Below are positions 6,466 to 16,142 of a DNA stretch of 64,000 bases, piece by piece. Source of the DNA: Rubrivivax sp. (lineage in GTDB: Bacteria; Pseudomonadota; Gammaproteobacteria; Burkholderiales; Burkholderiaceae_C); the NCBI GenBank assembly GCA_027484825.1, contig JAIXSE010000021.1, forward strand, positions 62,001 through 126,000. The letters run 5' to 3'. The notes under the pieces were generated by a model. It saw nothing but the letters and a program-made list of their open reading frames with translations, made no database searches and was not told the origin of the DNA. A program made the translations under genes and the position numbers. The stretch's first letter is position 1. Each line of letters starts with the position of its first letter.

Positions 6466-9201
6466 ATGGCTGACGAAATCACCACCCTGGGTCTAGGCGT
6501 TGACACCTCGCAGGTGAAGACCGCCACCAAGGACCTGGACCAGATGGCCAAGTCCGGCGAAAAGGTCGAGACCGTCGCCGAGGCGCTCGAGCGTGCCATG
6601 GCGAATGCTGGCAAGGCCAGCGCCGCCTCCATGGCCAGCCTGGAGGCTGCGGTCCGCGACAACGTGGCCGCCACGCAGGCCCTGGCCGCCGCTATGGAGA
6701 AAGTCGGCACCTCCACCGAGCGGACCCGCACGCGCACGAAGGAGCAGACCAAGCAGACGGAGGACCTGGGCGCAAAGTCGAAGTACACCGCCCAGCAGAT
6801 GCAGCAGCTGAGCTTCCAGCTGAATGACTTCTTCGTGCAGGTGTCGTCCGGTGGATCGCCGCTGACCGCCCTGATCCAGCAAGGATCACAACTGACCGGG
6901 ACCTTCGGGGGCGTCAAGGGGACGTTTGAGGCGCTGAGCACCGTCTTCACGGCGTCCCGTCTCGCCATTGGTGCGACAGTGGGCGTCCTGGGGACGCTGG
7001 CAGCCGTCTACTACTCGGGTACTCAGCAAAGCGAGGCCTTCCGCAAGTCCATCATCCTGACCGGCAATGCGGCCGGCGTCACTGAGGGGCAGTTCAACGC
7101 CCTGGCCAAGAGTGTCGCAACCGCGGCCAGCGTGAGCACTGGGAGTGCCCGGGAGATCACCCAGGGCCTTGTGTCCAGCGGTCAACTCAACGGGGAGGCA
7201 CTGAACAAGACGGCGGAAGCGGCCCAGCTATTCGCCAAGGTCACAGGCGCATCCGCCGAAGACGTCGTGAAGAACTTCAGCTCCGCGGGTGACAGCATCT
7301 ATCGCTTCGCTCAGAGCCTGAACAAGAGCTACAACTTCCTCAGCGCTGAGCAGCTGAAGTACATCAAGCAGGCCGAAGAGCAGCAGAAGAGTGATGAGGC
7401 GATCGTCCTGGTGATGGGCAAACTGAGCGAGCGGCTTCAGACGGCCGCCGCCAACGTCGGTCTGCTGGAGCGTGCATGGAACTCCGCCAAGAAGGCGGCC
7501 GGGGACTTCTGGGACGCCGCCAAGGGCGTGGGCCGCGACTCCACCACGGATGACCTGATCGCCAACGCGGAAGCGCGCCTGAAGGCCTTGGACGAGCGCC
7601 GCTCAACCAACCCCGCTGCCACCGCTGCTCGCCGGGCCGCCATCCTCGCCGAGCTTGAGGACCTGAAGAAGGTCAAGCAGGTGACGGAGCAGACGGCGAA
7701 GGCCCAGGCTGACGGTGTCGAGGGTGAACGGGCAAAAGAGAAGGTCAACCAGCAGATTGAGGCATCTCTGGGGCGCCAGGCCAGATACAACAAGGCCATC
7801 GCCGAAGCGGTCGCGCTGGTGGACAAGGCGGGGCTCAAGGGCGACGACCGGACGCAGGCTCTGGCCAAGCTGACCAAGGGCATCAATGACCAACTTGATC
7901 CAGGCATTGATGCCGCCAAAGCGCAGTCCGGAATCGCATCGGTCCAGCGCACCTTGCAGACGCTCACCGCCTCCTATCAGGATGCCGAGTCGATCCTGGA
8001 GGCCACGCGCCAGGCGGGCCTGATCGGCGACAAGGAGTACTACGACGCCAAGACCGCCTTCCTGGACCTGTACCGCAGGGCCCAGGTGAAGGCCCTAAGC
8101 GACGAAAACGCGCTCCTCCAACAGGCGGCCAAGCGCGAGAACCTCACGACTGCCGAGCGGATCGGCTACCAGGACAAGATCAAGGACAACACGGCCCAGA
8201 TCGCGCAGATCAATGCCAAGGCGGCGGCGTCCACCCAGGCGCTGGGAATTCAGCAGACGGCAGCGGCGACCGCCATGGCGAAGGCCTATCAGGAGGCCCG
8301 TCAGTCCGCGCAGGACTACCTGGACACGCTGGTGCGGGCCCAGAACCGTGAACTGGCGCTGATGGGGGCAGGGGACCAAGAGCGCCAGCGCCAGTCCGGC
8401 CGCAACCAGATCTCCGACCGCTACGACCAGCAGGCCCAGCAGCTGGAGAACAACAAGACCCTGTCCCAGTTGCAGGGCCGGTGGACCACTGAATCGCAGC
8501 GCCAGTACGACCAGCAGCTGCAACTCATCAACGAGTTCAGGACCAAGGCCCTGTCCGCCTGGGACGACTACTACAGCGCCCGCCTTGAGAAGGAGAAGGA
8601 CTGGCAGGTGGGGGCGAGCGAGGCGCTGGCCAACTACAAGGCTGACTCCGAGAACGTCGCCAAGCAGTCTCAGCGTATCTGGGAGAACGCCGCTTCCTCC
8701 ATGGAAGACGCGATCCTCGACTTCGCCACCACCGGCAAGCTGAACTTCGCCTCGCTGGCCAACTCGATCATCCGCGACATGCTCCGGGTCGAAGCGCAGC
8801 GTGTGACCAGCTCGATCTTCAGCAGTGTCCTGGGCTACTTCACGGGCGGGACGGGCACAACGGCTGGCATCACCAGCAACACGACCCTGCCGAATGACCT
8901 GCGAGGCGGCCGCGCCATCGGCGGGCCGGTCTCCGCCGGCGGTGTCTACCGCATCAACGAGCAGGACCGGCCGGAGGTCGCGACCTTCGGCGGCAAGGAC
9001 TATCTGCTCACCGGCGGCCAGTCTGGCACCGTGCGGCCTGCCTCGGATTCGAGCAGCAACGGCGGGACCGTCGTCTTCCAAATCGCCTCCGGCGTGAGCC
9101 GGAATGAGCTCATGGCCCTCATCCCGACTCTGCGCAAGCAGATCCTCGCGGATATGACGGCCAAGCAGCGTCGCAACAGCATCGTGGGGAGTGGGGCCTG
9201 A
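6466..9201 (+). CDS. Tail tape measure protein
   Basis: 911 residues, alpha-helical and Ala/Gln/Lys-rich. The N-terminal part contains the lambda-type TMP_2 region (about 105-300: QQMQQLSFQLNDFFVQVSSGGSPLTALIQQGSQL, then a hydrophobic stretch near 165-185). Long coiled-coil stretches occupy about 330-720. The C-terminal lambda-TMP-C-like block (RIWENAASSMEDAILDF, NSIIRDMLRVEAQR) lies at about 735-800. The protein sets tail length and is ejected with DNA. At the roughly 0.15 nm per residue known for tape measures this predicts a tail of about 135 nm (inference). Stop and next start overlap (TGATG). Confidence 0.92.
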   Translation: MADEITTLGLGVDTSQVKTATKDLDQMAKSGEKVETVAEALERAMANAGKASAASMASLEAAVRDNVAATQALAAAMEKVGTSTERTRTRTKEQTKQTEDLGAKSKYTAQQMQQLSFQLNDFFVQVSSGGSPLTALIQQGSQLTGTFGGVKGTFEALSTVFTASRLAIGATVGVLGTLAAVYYSGTQQSEAFRKSIILTGNAAGVTEGQFNALAKSVATAASVSTGSAREITQGLVSSGQLNGEALNKTAEAAQLFAKVTGASAEDVVKNFSSAGDSIYRFAQSLNKSYNFLSAEQLKYIKQAEEQQKSDEAIVLVMGKLSERLQTAAANVGLLERAWNSAKKAAGDFWDAAKGVGRDSTTDDLIANAEARLKALDERRSTNPAATAARRAAILAELEDLKKVKQVTEQTAKAQADGVEGERAKEKVNQQIEASLGRQARYNKAIAEAVALVDKAGLKGDDRTQALAKLTKGINDQLDPGIDAAKAQSGIASVQRTLQTLTASYQDAESILEATRQAGLIGDKEYYDAKTAFLDLYRRAQVKALSDENALLQQAAKRENLTTAERIGYQDKIKDNTAQIAQINAKAAASTQALGIQQTAAATAMAKAYQEARQSAQDYLDTLVRAQNRELALMGAGDQERQRQSGRNQISDRYDQQAQQLENNKTLSQLQGRWTTESQRQYDQQLQLINEFRTKALSAWDDYYSARLEKEKDWQVGASEALANYKADSENVAKQSQRIWENAASSMEDAILDFATTGKLNFASLANSIIRDMLRVEAQRVTSSIFSSVLGYFTGGTGTTAGITSNTTLPNDLRGGRAIGGPVSAGGVYRINEQDRPEVATFGGKDYLLTGGQSGTVRPASDSSSNGGTVVFQIASGVSRNELMALIPTLRKQILADMTAKQRRNSIVGSGA

Positions 9202-9788
9202 TGGCGACCTTTGATCACCCGTCTTGGCTCAAGCCGCAGTCCATCGAATGGGCCTCAAAAAAGCGAGTCATTCAGTCTCGCAGCCCGGTCACAGGTGCGG
9301 TGGAGTCCATTGAACTGCCGGCCGAGCGCTGGCAGCTCACGGTCACCTATCCGCCGACGCTCTACAAGGATGCGGCTGCTGCGGAGGCCTTCTTCTCTCG
9401 CGTGGTGGGTGGTGTGGACCGCATCCGGATCTACAACTTCACCCGGCCCCAACCCAGGGGCACCATGCGCGGCAGCCCGACATTGGCCGCGCCGATCACG
9501 CGGGGCATGCAGTCCCTGCAGATCAACACCTTCGGGACGCTGGAGGCCGGAGACTTCTTCAAGATCGGCAACCAGGTCTTCCAGGCCTTTGACGCCGCAT
9601 CGCCCATCGGCGGCGTGATGACCGTGAACCTCGTTCAGCGGGTGAGGGTAGACACCGCCGCCGGCGCAGCGGTTCAGTGGGATAAACCGACCGCCCTGTT
9701 CATCATCCCGTCCGACTCCAATCGGGTGGCCTACGGTGGTGGGGTCATGGAGTCCTTCAGCCAAGAGTTTGATGAGGTGTACGCGTGA
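9201..9788 (+). CDS. Distal tail / minor tail protein
   Basis: 195 residues directly after the tape measure. SIEWASKKRVIQSRSPVTGAVESIELPAERWQLTVTYPP and a C-terminal segment with SFSQEFDEVY look like the distal tail-type minor proteins that start the tail-tip complex. The beta-rich pattern and position support this; the exact family is not recognised. The GTGA overlap couples it to the next gene. Confidence 0.65.
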   Translation: MATFDHPSWLKPQSIEWASKKRVIQSRSPVTGAVESIELPAERWQLTVTYPPTLYKDAAAAEAFFSRVVGGVDRIRIYNFTRPQPRGTMRGSPTLAAPITRGMQSLQINTFGTLEAGDFFKIGNQVFQAFDAASPIGGVMTVNLVQRVRVDTAAGAAVQWDKPTALFIIPSDSNRVAYGGGVMESFSQEFDEVYA

Positions 9789-10351
9789 GCGGGCGCAGCA
9801 TCAATGGCGCCGTCCAGGCGCTCTTTGGCTCACCGTTTGCGGCCGCCGTGTTCGTGGAGATGCAGCTGGACACCCCGCTCTACTTCTCCAACGCCGCCAT
9901 GGACATCAACTACGGCGGAAAGAGCTGGATTGGCGTGCAGCAACTGGCCGTGGAAGATGTCTCCGAAGGCGCCCAGCAGGCGGAGCAGCTGAAGCTGACG
10001 CTCCCGGCCGTGCCGAACACCTACCTGGGCCTGGCTCTGGGAACAAACATCCGCGGAAAGCGCATCTATCTGTCCCTGGGGATCATGCGTAGCGACGACC
10101 TGGCCATCCTGCAGATGGTGCCCTTGTGGTCTGGCCAGCTTGACCAGATGCCGGTTTCCTACGGCCCCGATGACGCCTCCATCTCTGTGACCGCTGAACA
10201 CAGCGCCGTGGCATATGCCCGGCCCAAGCCGTACCGCTACACGGATGCGGAGCAGCGCCGAATCTTCGGCGGTGACCGGTGCCTGGAATACCTGGTCAAC
10301 CAGGCGCAGACCGAGGACATCTGGCCCTCGAAGGAATTCTTCAAGAAATGA
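9785..10351 (+). CDS. Tail-tip protein, DUF2163-like
   Basis: 188 residues from GTG 9785, which overlaps the previous stop as GTGA. AAAVFVEMQLDTPLYFSNAAMDINYGGKSWIGV at the start, a central EQLKLTLPAVPNTYLGLAL segment, and the ending GDRCLEYLVNQAQTEDIWPSKEFF are like DUF2163 / baseplate-hub proteins located between distal tail and NlpC/P60 genes. It probably forms part of the tail-tip hub. It is coupled by ATGA to the next gene. Confidence 0.65.
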   Translation: MSGRSINGAVQALFGSPFAAAVFVEMQLDTPLYFSNAAMDINYGGKSWIGVQQLAVEDVSEGAQQAEQLKLTLPAVPNTYLGLALGTNIRGKRIYLSLGIMRSDDLAILQMVPLWSGQLDQMPVSYGPDDASISVTAEHSAVAYARPKPYRYTDAEQRRIFGGDRCLEYLVNQAQTEDIWPSKEFFKK

Positions 10352-10758
10352 CCAAACCCACCCGTTACCGCGACTGGCAAAGCCGGTTCGCGGACTTTGT
10401 CGCGTCCCGTGAGTCCGAGCCATTTGCGTGGGGCTCCAACGACTGCGCGCTTTTCGTGTGCGATGGCATCAAGGCGATCTCCGGCCAGGATCCGGCCGCC
10501 GACGTACGCGGCTATGGCAGCGCAATCGGCGCCGCTCGCGTTGTGGAGGCGCTGGGTGGGATGCCCGCCATCGGCGCTACCCGCTTCGGGGAGGAGATTC
10601 CACCGTCCATGGCGCAGGCCTGCGATGTTGGCCTTGCCGTTCTTGACGGCCGCGAAACCCTGGTCCTGTGCGGCGGCCGGGTTTGGCTTGGCCCTGGACC
10701 TGATCGCCTAGAGCGCCTTCCCCTGTCTGCTGTCTCCCGCGCCTGGAGGTGCTTCTAA
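10348..10758 (+). CDS. NlpC/P60-like tail-tip hydrolase (DUF6950-like)
   Basis: 136 residues from the ATG at 10348 (ATGA overlap with the previous stop). The motif FAWGSNDCALFVCDGI carries the Asp-Cys of NlpC/P60-like papain-fold proteins, with the Cys as likely nucleophile. The sequence resembles DUF6950, the usual gene before the host-specificity protein in this kind of phage. A cell-wall-cleaving role during DNA entry is inferred from family and place. Confidence 0.75.
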   Translation: MTKPTRYRDWQSRFADFVASRESEPFAWGSNDCALFVCDGIKAISGQDPAADVRGYGSAIGAARVVEALGGMPAIGATRFGEEIPPSMAQACDVGLAVLDGRETLVLCGGRVWLGPGPDRLERLPLSAVSRAWRCF

Positions 10759-13700
10759 TGCCGGCATTGATCATTGCAGCGGTGGCGTATTTCGCCGCCT
10801 ACGAGGCAGTCGCGCTTGTGGTTGTGGCGGCCCTGAACCTGTATCAGAACTACCGGGCACGCAAGAAGGCCAAGGACGCATACAACGCGAGCCTGCAAGA
10901 CCGCCTGGTCATGACCACCACAGTGGACCAGACGCGAGGCCGCGTCTATGGCCGCGCGCGAAGTGTTGACGGCGTCCTCTTCAAGGCAACCCGCGGGGAG
11001 TACCGCAAGTTCTACACGCTGATCATCGCAGTGGCTGGTCACGAGATCGATGGGCTTGAGGACATCTATTTCGAAGACACCCGCATCGAACTGGACGCCG
11101 ATGGCTATGTGACGACTGCTCCGTGGAGTGGTTACGCCGCAGACATCACACCGGACGCTGAGTTGACCCTTGACGCCGGTGGCAGCGTCACCTACGCCGT
11201 CACCGGGATTCAGATCGTCAGTGGGAACTTGATCGCAGCGGTCAAGGAGGCGGACGGGACCTACAACATCCTGCCAATCACTCCGATCGCTGGCAACCAG
11301 ATCCGAATCGATGCGGGGGCGGCCTACGCTGGCAAAAAGGTCTACCTCCAGAAGAAGAGCCTGAGCTCGCGCAAAAAGTGCCGGGTCCGCTTCTATAACG
11401 GTAGCGACGGGCAGGACCTGTCCAACGATCTCGCCACCGACTTCCCCGGGATGATCACGCCCGGCGCCCATCGATTCGCAGGCATCGCGCTGCTGCGCGT
11501 GGATATGGAGTACGACGAGGATGCTTTCGCATCAGGCGTGCCCAACCCAATCACGGTGTCTATGCGCGGCGCGAAGATCCTGGACCCTCGCGAGAACCAG
11601 GTACCCGACCCGTTCTTGAGCGGGGCCTCAGTCTCCGGGGGAGCGTTCGCCTACGGATGGAACCTCGAGTCTGCGGCCGGTGTGGTCGCGTCGGTGGTCG
11701 GAGTGGGAAGCGAGGACGGGCTCAACTTCGTCGATGTCCGTGTGGCCGGAACAGCTTCCGCCTCGGGCGGCTGGGCCGGTGTCGGCTTGAACCCTGCCAA
11801 CCGACCGGTAACAGGCGTCCCTCAGGTTTGGTTTGGCGGGATCTACTGCCGCAAGGTGTCGGGAAATGCCCCGAGCCTGCCTCGGCTTCAGATGGTCGGG
11901 GTGACTGCTGCCGGCGCTGCGACGGAGTCGGCAATCATTCCGAGCACCGCAGCGGTCCTGGGGCGCGCAGGGGTCAAGCAGTGCCGCGTCGCCGGGTCAG
12001 TTTCGCTGGCCAACACCAGCGCGACGAAGATCGACATGCGCTGCGGCTTCCAGCTCACCGCCGGGGAGACCTACGACGTCACCCTTCGCCTGGCGCTGCC
12101 GACCCTGTCGCGGAGTGCTGACGCCATCCGCTTCACCGAGAACCCGGCCCTGCATGCGCTGGACTGGTCCCTCTACAAGTGGGGCGGCGGCCGGAGCATG
12201 AGTGACATCCTGCTGGAGGATTTCATCGCAGCAGCCAATGCTTGCGACGTCTCGCATGACTTCGTGAGCGTCAATGGCGACGGCGTCACCATCACCAGTA
12301 CGCGCCCGATGTACCAGTGCGGCATCGTCTGCGAGACGGACCAAAACCCGCTCGATACGCTGTCCAGCATTTGCGAGGCGATGGCGGGCGACTACGCATG
12401 GCCTGGCGGGCAGCTTTCCGTCCGTGCCGGCACGTACTCCGCTCCGGTTGGCACCATTACCGCAGACTGGCTCAGTGATCGGGATTCCATCCAGATGGTC
12501 AAGGATGCGCCTCGGGCGGACCTGATCAACGTGATCACGCCGAGCATCGCCGACAAGGCAAACCGGTATGTGCCAGCGGCAATGCCGCGTGTTGTGGCGC
12601 AGGCTTACGTGGACGTGGATGGGGAGGAATACCAGGAGGAGCTGACCTTCGAGGGGGTCAACGATGCAGACCACGCGGCCCATGTGGCCAGCGTCATCCT
12701 GAAGGACGCCCGGGCCGCCAAGACCTATACGCTGCCCTGCAACCTGCGCGGCCTGCAGGTCCGTGTCTTTGACAACTGGACGGTCAACATCCCTGAGATT
12801 GGCCTCGCCAATGAGGTCATGCGATGCGTCGGCTGGAAGATCGACTTCCAGACCTGCACGGTGATGCTGACGATGAAGGCCACCAGCGCGGCGATCTTCG
12901 ATCCTGATGCGACCTTCAAGCGGTCGGATTCGCTACCCAACACGACAGCCCCGAACATCTACAACGTCGCGCCGGTGGGGGCCCTGACGATCACCAGCGG
13001 CACGAATGAGCTGCTGATGAGCGCCGACGGCACGATCACGCCGCGCATCAAGGTCACTTGGCCTGTGATCACTGACCAGGGCGTGGTGAGCGGTGGAAGC
13101 GTGACGGTGATGTTCAAGAACTTCATCGAAACGGCTTGGCGGTCCGTGACGGTGGCAGGCGATCAGAACGTCGCCTGGCTGGACGGCGTGGTGGAAGGCC
13201 AGGTCTATTCCATCTACGCCTTCGCTCGGAACCGGCTGGTGAAGGGGCTGCCGGGCGACCTTTATGCACACCGGTGCGTGGGGAAGACGCAGCCGCCCGC
13301 AACGCCGACTTTGACCTCGGTTGTCCAGCTGACCAGCGGCTCTGTCCGTATCCAGCGCAATCCCAGCACGGAGCTGGACTGGAGCCGTGGCGTCTACCAG
13401 TACAGCACCAACAGTGGATCGACCTGGAACCTCATGAGCGTGGCCCAGGACCGCAACGGTGCGGTCTGGGAGCCTACGGTCGCCGGGGCGCTTCAGTTCC
13501 GCGTGGCCGACGTGGACACCAGTGGGAACCTGGGCGCCTACAGCAACACGTTGGCGCTCATGGTGGCCCAGTCAATCGATCCCAGTGCGACGCTGTTCGC
13601 CAAACTGAATGTGACGACTTTCGCTGGCTCTGTTGACTACGGCGAGATTTACGTCCATGGGTTTTCGGGCAACGTCGCTGCGGATGTTGACGGGAGCATC

Positions 13701-15083
13701 TTGATCGGCACCACCCCGACGATCGTTCCCAAGGGCGTGATCGCAGCCAGCATTGGTCCGGCGGACACTTTCTTGGTATGGGATTCCAGCGGGTCAACTT
13801 TCGTCACGGCCTACGCCAGTCGGCGATATGTGCCGGCGCGGAAGAATGGGGCGCAGTGGCAGTACGACCGGGACGATCGCACCTGGGCGAATTTCACGCC
13901 GACCAGCACTATGTGGGTGATTGGTGTATCCACGTCCGGCAACAACGACAACGATACGTTGCCGGGTTTGATCCCTGGAGTAACGAACGCCGCAATGCTG
14001 AAATCTGCGCTGGGCTTGGAGGATGCAGCAGCGATTGGCATCAGCGGCGTGTGGAGTTTGGTGGGCGGGAGGACTCGCACTTACCGAGTCGCAGCGGGTG
14101 GTCAAGGCGCTAACCTTGCCGGGAATCTCCCCGTATCCCCCGCGTTGTATGACGCCGACACGGGTTCAGCTCTGTTGAACCAGGGGTCAATGTACCGCGT
14201 TGCGAAGATCAATCGGAAGACAAAAGTCGTGACCGACCTGGGGGCGTTCAACCAGTACTCTGCTGGTGACAGAGCATCCATGGCCGCCGCCCTCAACAGC
14301 ATCGACTACAACCACATCTGCGTTGTGTTCACTGTCGATGAGCCCTGGTACAACCGATTTGGTGACGGGCTGGAACAGGCCATGTACCGCAATGGCGCAA
14401 GCCGCGCGGTTTTCGGCTCCATGAACTTCCGCTACCGCGGCGCTTACATCCTGGTGGGCATTGGAGGTTGCGGCGAGGGGAATGGCGCGGAGGGATATGC
14501 GGGCTCGGTTGATTCCGACGTCAACGCATGGGTTGATGGCTCATTCCAGTTGACCGCCCAGGGTGCGCTCGCCGGTGTCACCCTGACACAGGGGGCCCGC
14601 ACCATCACGGATTACGGCTACGTCGGCACCAATGACATGGCCACCAATGCAGCCACGGACGTCTACACGGTGAATGGCGGCGGAGTGACGATCAGCGGCC
14701 TGAGTGGGGTCCAAGAGACGAACCTCTACTACACGGACGTGGTGTCCCTGACGTTTGTTGCATCCGCCAGCGGCACTGCCACTGTCACTGCTGACGGGAC
14801 TGGGATCATCACGACGCCTGCGAGTGGTGCCACTTCTGCCAAGTATGCGGTCCTCAATACCCGCATCAAGATCAACGACGTGACGCTGAACAGCAAGGCC
14901 GCCGCAGTGAACGAAGACATCGGTTATGGGGTCACCACTTACACCGCGTTCACACGTTCGCTGTCGTTCGCTGTGACTCAGGGAGTGAGTTACACGGTCC
15001 TGCTGCAGGCCCAGAAGCTGGATCCAAATGTGGGCACTGTCATTGACTCCGCTCTGCTGAAGGTCGAGGTGATCAAGCGATGA
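10758..15083 (+). CDS. Central tail-tip / host specificity protein (gpJ-like)
   Basis: 1441 residues. ATG at 10758 overlaps the previous stop (TAATG) and has GGAGG at 10745-10749; a GTG nine bases upstream is less likely. A short hydrophobic N-terminus precedes the hub part (GRVYGRARSVDGVLFKATRGEYRKFYTLIIAVAGHEIDGLEDIYFEDTRIEL), which is characteristic of gpJ-like proteins. A fibronectin-III-like segment (about 845-930) and a long Gly/Ser/Thr-rich C-terminal receptor-binding region follow. This is the largest gene of the prophage and the likely host-range determinant. Confidence 0.88.
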   Translation: MPALIIAAVAYFAAYEAVALVVVAALNLYQNYRARKKAKDAYNASLQDRLVMTTTVDQTRGRVYGRARSVDGVLFKATRGEYRKFYTLIIAVAGHEIDGLEDIYFEDTRIELDADGYVTTAPWSGYAADITPDAELTLDAGGSVTYAVTGIQIVSGNLIAAVKEADGTYNILPITPIAGNQIRIDAGAAYAGKKVYLQKKSLSSRKKCRVRFYNGSDGQDLSNDLATDFPGMITPGAHRFAGIALLRVDMEYDEDAFASGVPNPITVSMRGAKILDPRENQVPDPFLSGASVSGGAFAYGWNLESAAGVVASVVGVGSEDGLNFVDVRVAGTASASGGWAGVGLNPANRPVTGVPQVWFGGIYCRKVSGNAPSLPRLQMVGVTAAGAATESAIIPSTAAVLGRAGVKQCRVAGSVSLANTSATKIDMRCGFQLTAGETYDVTLRLALPTLSRSADAIRFTENPALHALDWSLYKWGGGRSMSDILLEDFIAAANACDVSHDFVSVNGDGVTITSTRPMYQCGIVCETDQNPLDTLSSICEAMAGDYAWPGGQLSVRAGTYSAPVGTITADWLSDRDSIQMVKDAPRADLINVITPSIADKANRYVPAAMPRVVAQAYVDVDGEEYQEELTFEGVNDADHAAHVASVILKDARAAKTYTLPCNLRGLQVRVFDNWTVNIPEIGLANEVMRCVGWKIDFQTCTVMLTMKATSAAIFDPDATFKRSDSLPNTTAPNIYNVAPVGALTITSGTNELLMSADGTITPRIKVTWPVITDQGVVSGGSVTVMFKNFIETAWRSVTVAGDQNVAWLDGVVEGQVYSIYAFARNRLVKGLPGDLYAHRCVGKTQPPATPTLTSVVQLTSGSVRIQRNPSTELDWSRGVYQYSTNSGSTWNLMSVAQDRNGAVWEPTVAGALQFRVADVDTSGNLGAYSNTLALMVAQSIDPSATLFAKLNVTTFAGSVDYGEIYVHGFSGNVAADVDGSILIGTTPTIVPKGVIAASIGPADTFLVWDSSGSTFVTAYASRRYVPARKNGAQWQYDRDDRTWANFTPTSTMWVIGVSTSGNNDNDTLPGLIPGVTNAAMLKSALGLEDAAAIGISGVWSLVGGRTRTYRVAAGGQGANLAGNLPVSPALYDADTGSALLNQGSMYRVAKINRKTKVVTDLGAFNQYSAGDRASMAAALNSIDYNHICVVFTVDEPWYNRFGDGLEQAMYRNGASRAVFGSMNFRYRGAYILVGIGGCGEGNGAEGYAGSVDSDVNAWVDGSFQLTAQGALAGVTLTQGARTITDYGYVGTNDMATNAATDVYTVNGGGVTISGLSGVQETNLYYTDVVSLTFVASASGTATVTADGTGIITTPASGATSAKYAVLNTRIKINDVTLNSKAAAVNEDIGYGVTTYTAFTRSLSFAVTQGVSYTVLLQAQKLDPNVGTVIDSALLKVEVIKR

Positions 15084-15610
15084 AGGAATACAGCTTCTAC
15101 GACCGGGAGACCGGTCTGTTCGCGGCCGGGTGCTTCGGCACCAACGATGAGGCCTCGCTGGCGCTGAACACGCCGGCGGGGCACGTCGCGGCGGAGGGGA
15201 GGTTCGACCACCTCAGCCAGCGGGTTGACGTGGCGGCGACTGCTTTGGCTGCGGACGGGGAGGGGCCTGTGGTGGTGGCCTACCAGCCTCCCGCCCCGCC
15301 TGACGACGAACTCAGGACCTGGGCCTGGGATGGCGAGTCAAAGCGGTGGAGGGAGCAGCCCACCCTCGAGGCGCTGCGCAACGCCGCCCGGGCGCCACTC
15401 CTGGCCAAGCTTCAGGAGATGGATGCGGCGCTGATCCGGCCCGCCGGTGAGATCGCTCAGGCCCAGGCGCTGGGTGAGCCGGTTCCGGCCGGTGCGCTGG
15501 CAAAGCTGCAATCCCTCAATGGGGCGAAAGCTGTCATTCGTCAGCAACTGGCAGCCATCACTGCTTCGCAATCGCCTGAGGAATTGAATAGCATTGATCT
15601 CACCGAATAG
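15080..15610 (+). CDS. Tail fibre-associated protein of unknown function
   Basis: 176 residues, coupled by ATGA to the gpJ-like gene. The N-terminal half (MKEYSFYDRETGLFAAG...) and the WAWDGESKRWREQPTLEALRNAARAPLLAKLQEMDAAL segment resemble proteins found after tail fibres, some of which assist fibre assembly. The second half is helical with probable coiled-coil. A chaperone role is inference from position. Confidence 0.6.
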   Translation: MKEYSFYDRETGLFAAGCFGTNDEASLALNTPAGHVAAEGRFDHLSQRVDVAATALAADGEGPVVVAYQPPAPPDDELRTWAWDGESKRWREQPTLEALRNAARAPLLAKLQEMDAALIRPAGEIAQAQALGEPVPAGALAKLQSLNGAKAVIRQQLAAITASQSPEELNSIDLTE

Positions 15611-15622
15611 GGAGAAGACGAA

Positions 15623-15754
15623 TTGAAGACTGTCATTGCGATTTTCATCACCGCCTTGCTGACCGCCTGCGGTGGCGGCGGGGACGACGACGGGCCACCC
15701 GACAAGGACATCGGGCGCCCGGACTGCAAAGCCGATCCGGCCTCATGTAAGTAG
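15623..15754 (+). CDS. Phage micro-lipoprotein, 43 aa
   Basis: TTG start at 15623 with GGAGAAG at 15611-15617. The peptide MKTVIAIFITALLTAC is a lipoprotein signal with lipobox L-T-A-C at residue 16. The mature part is only 28 residues (GGGGDDDGPP..DCKADPASCK) with two more cysteines. Small lipoproteins between tail and lysis genes in other phages (for example T5 Llp, phage-encoded Cor) can block receptors. A similar exclusion role is possible here but unproven. Confidence 0.7.
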   Translation: MKTVIAIFITALLTACGGGGDDDGPPDKDIGRPDCKADPASCK

Positions 15755-15816
15755 CATGGCGTAAATGCCACGTTCCTAGCAAACCGGCGCCGAAGGCTGT
15801 ATCCTTCGGGCTGTTC

Positions 15817-15848
15817 AAGGCTCACCCTCAATGCTGGGGGTGGGCCTT
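15817..15848 (+). terminator. Hairpin terminator before the lysis cassette
   Basis: AAGGCTCACCC pairs with GGGTGGGCCTT (one G-U) around a ten-base loop, followed by T residues. It separates tail genes from holin. A second small hairpin (CGAAGG..CCTTCG) lies just upstream at about 15791-15808. Confidence 0.55.
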
Positions 15849-15893
15849 TCGTCTTTCTGGCGCCGTGCGCCGCACCACAAACAGGGTCACTCC

Positions 15894-16142
15894 ATGAGCG
15901 ACAACACTGGCGGCGCGGGGAGCGCCTTCGAGGCGGCAATGGCCGCCAGCGGCAGCAAGGTCACCTACAGCGGCGCGGGCGCCGCGGTGGCCGGCGGGCT
16001 GAGCTCCAATGACCTGGTGGCCATCATCGGCCTGCTGATCGCGGCGGCGGGCTTCGTCGTCAACTGGTACTACAAGCGCAAGCACTACCAGCTCGCAGAG
16101 CGCGAGTCCGCGGCCCGGCGGGGGTTCTATGACGAAGGGTAA
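15894..16142 (+). CDS. Holin (HP1-like, single obvious TM)
   Basis: 82 residues from ATG 15894. A Gly/Ala-rich N-terminus is followed by one clear membrane segment (SNDLVAIIGLLIAAAGFVVNWYY) and a strongly charged tail (KRKHYQLAERESAARRGFYDE). The layout resembles the phage holins of the HP1-like group. The gene overlaps the endolysin gene by 14 bases, the classical lysis arrangement. It should set lysis timing. Confidence 0.8.
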   Translation: MSDNTGGAGSAFEAAMAASGSKVTYSGAGAAVAGGLSSNDLVAIIGLLIAAAGFVVNWYYKRKHYQLAERESAARRGFYDEG

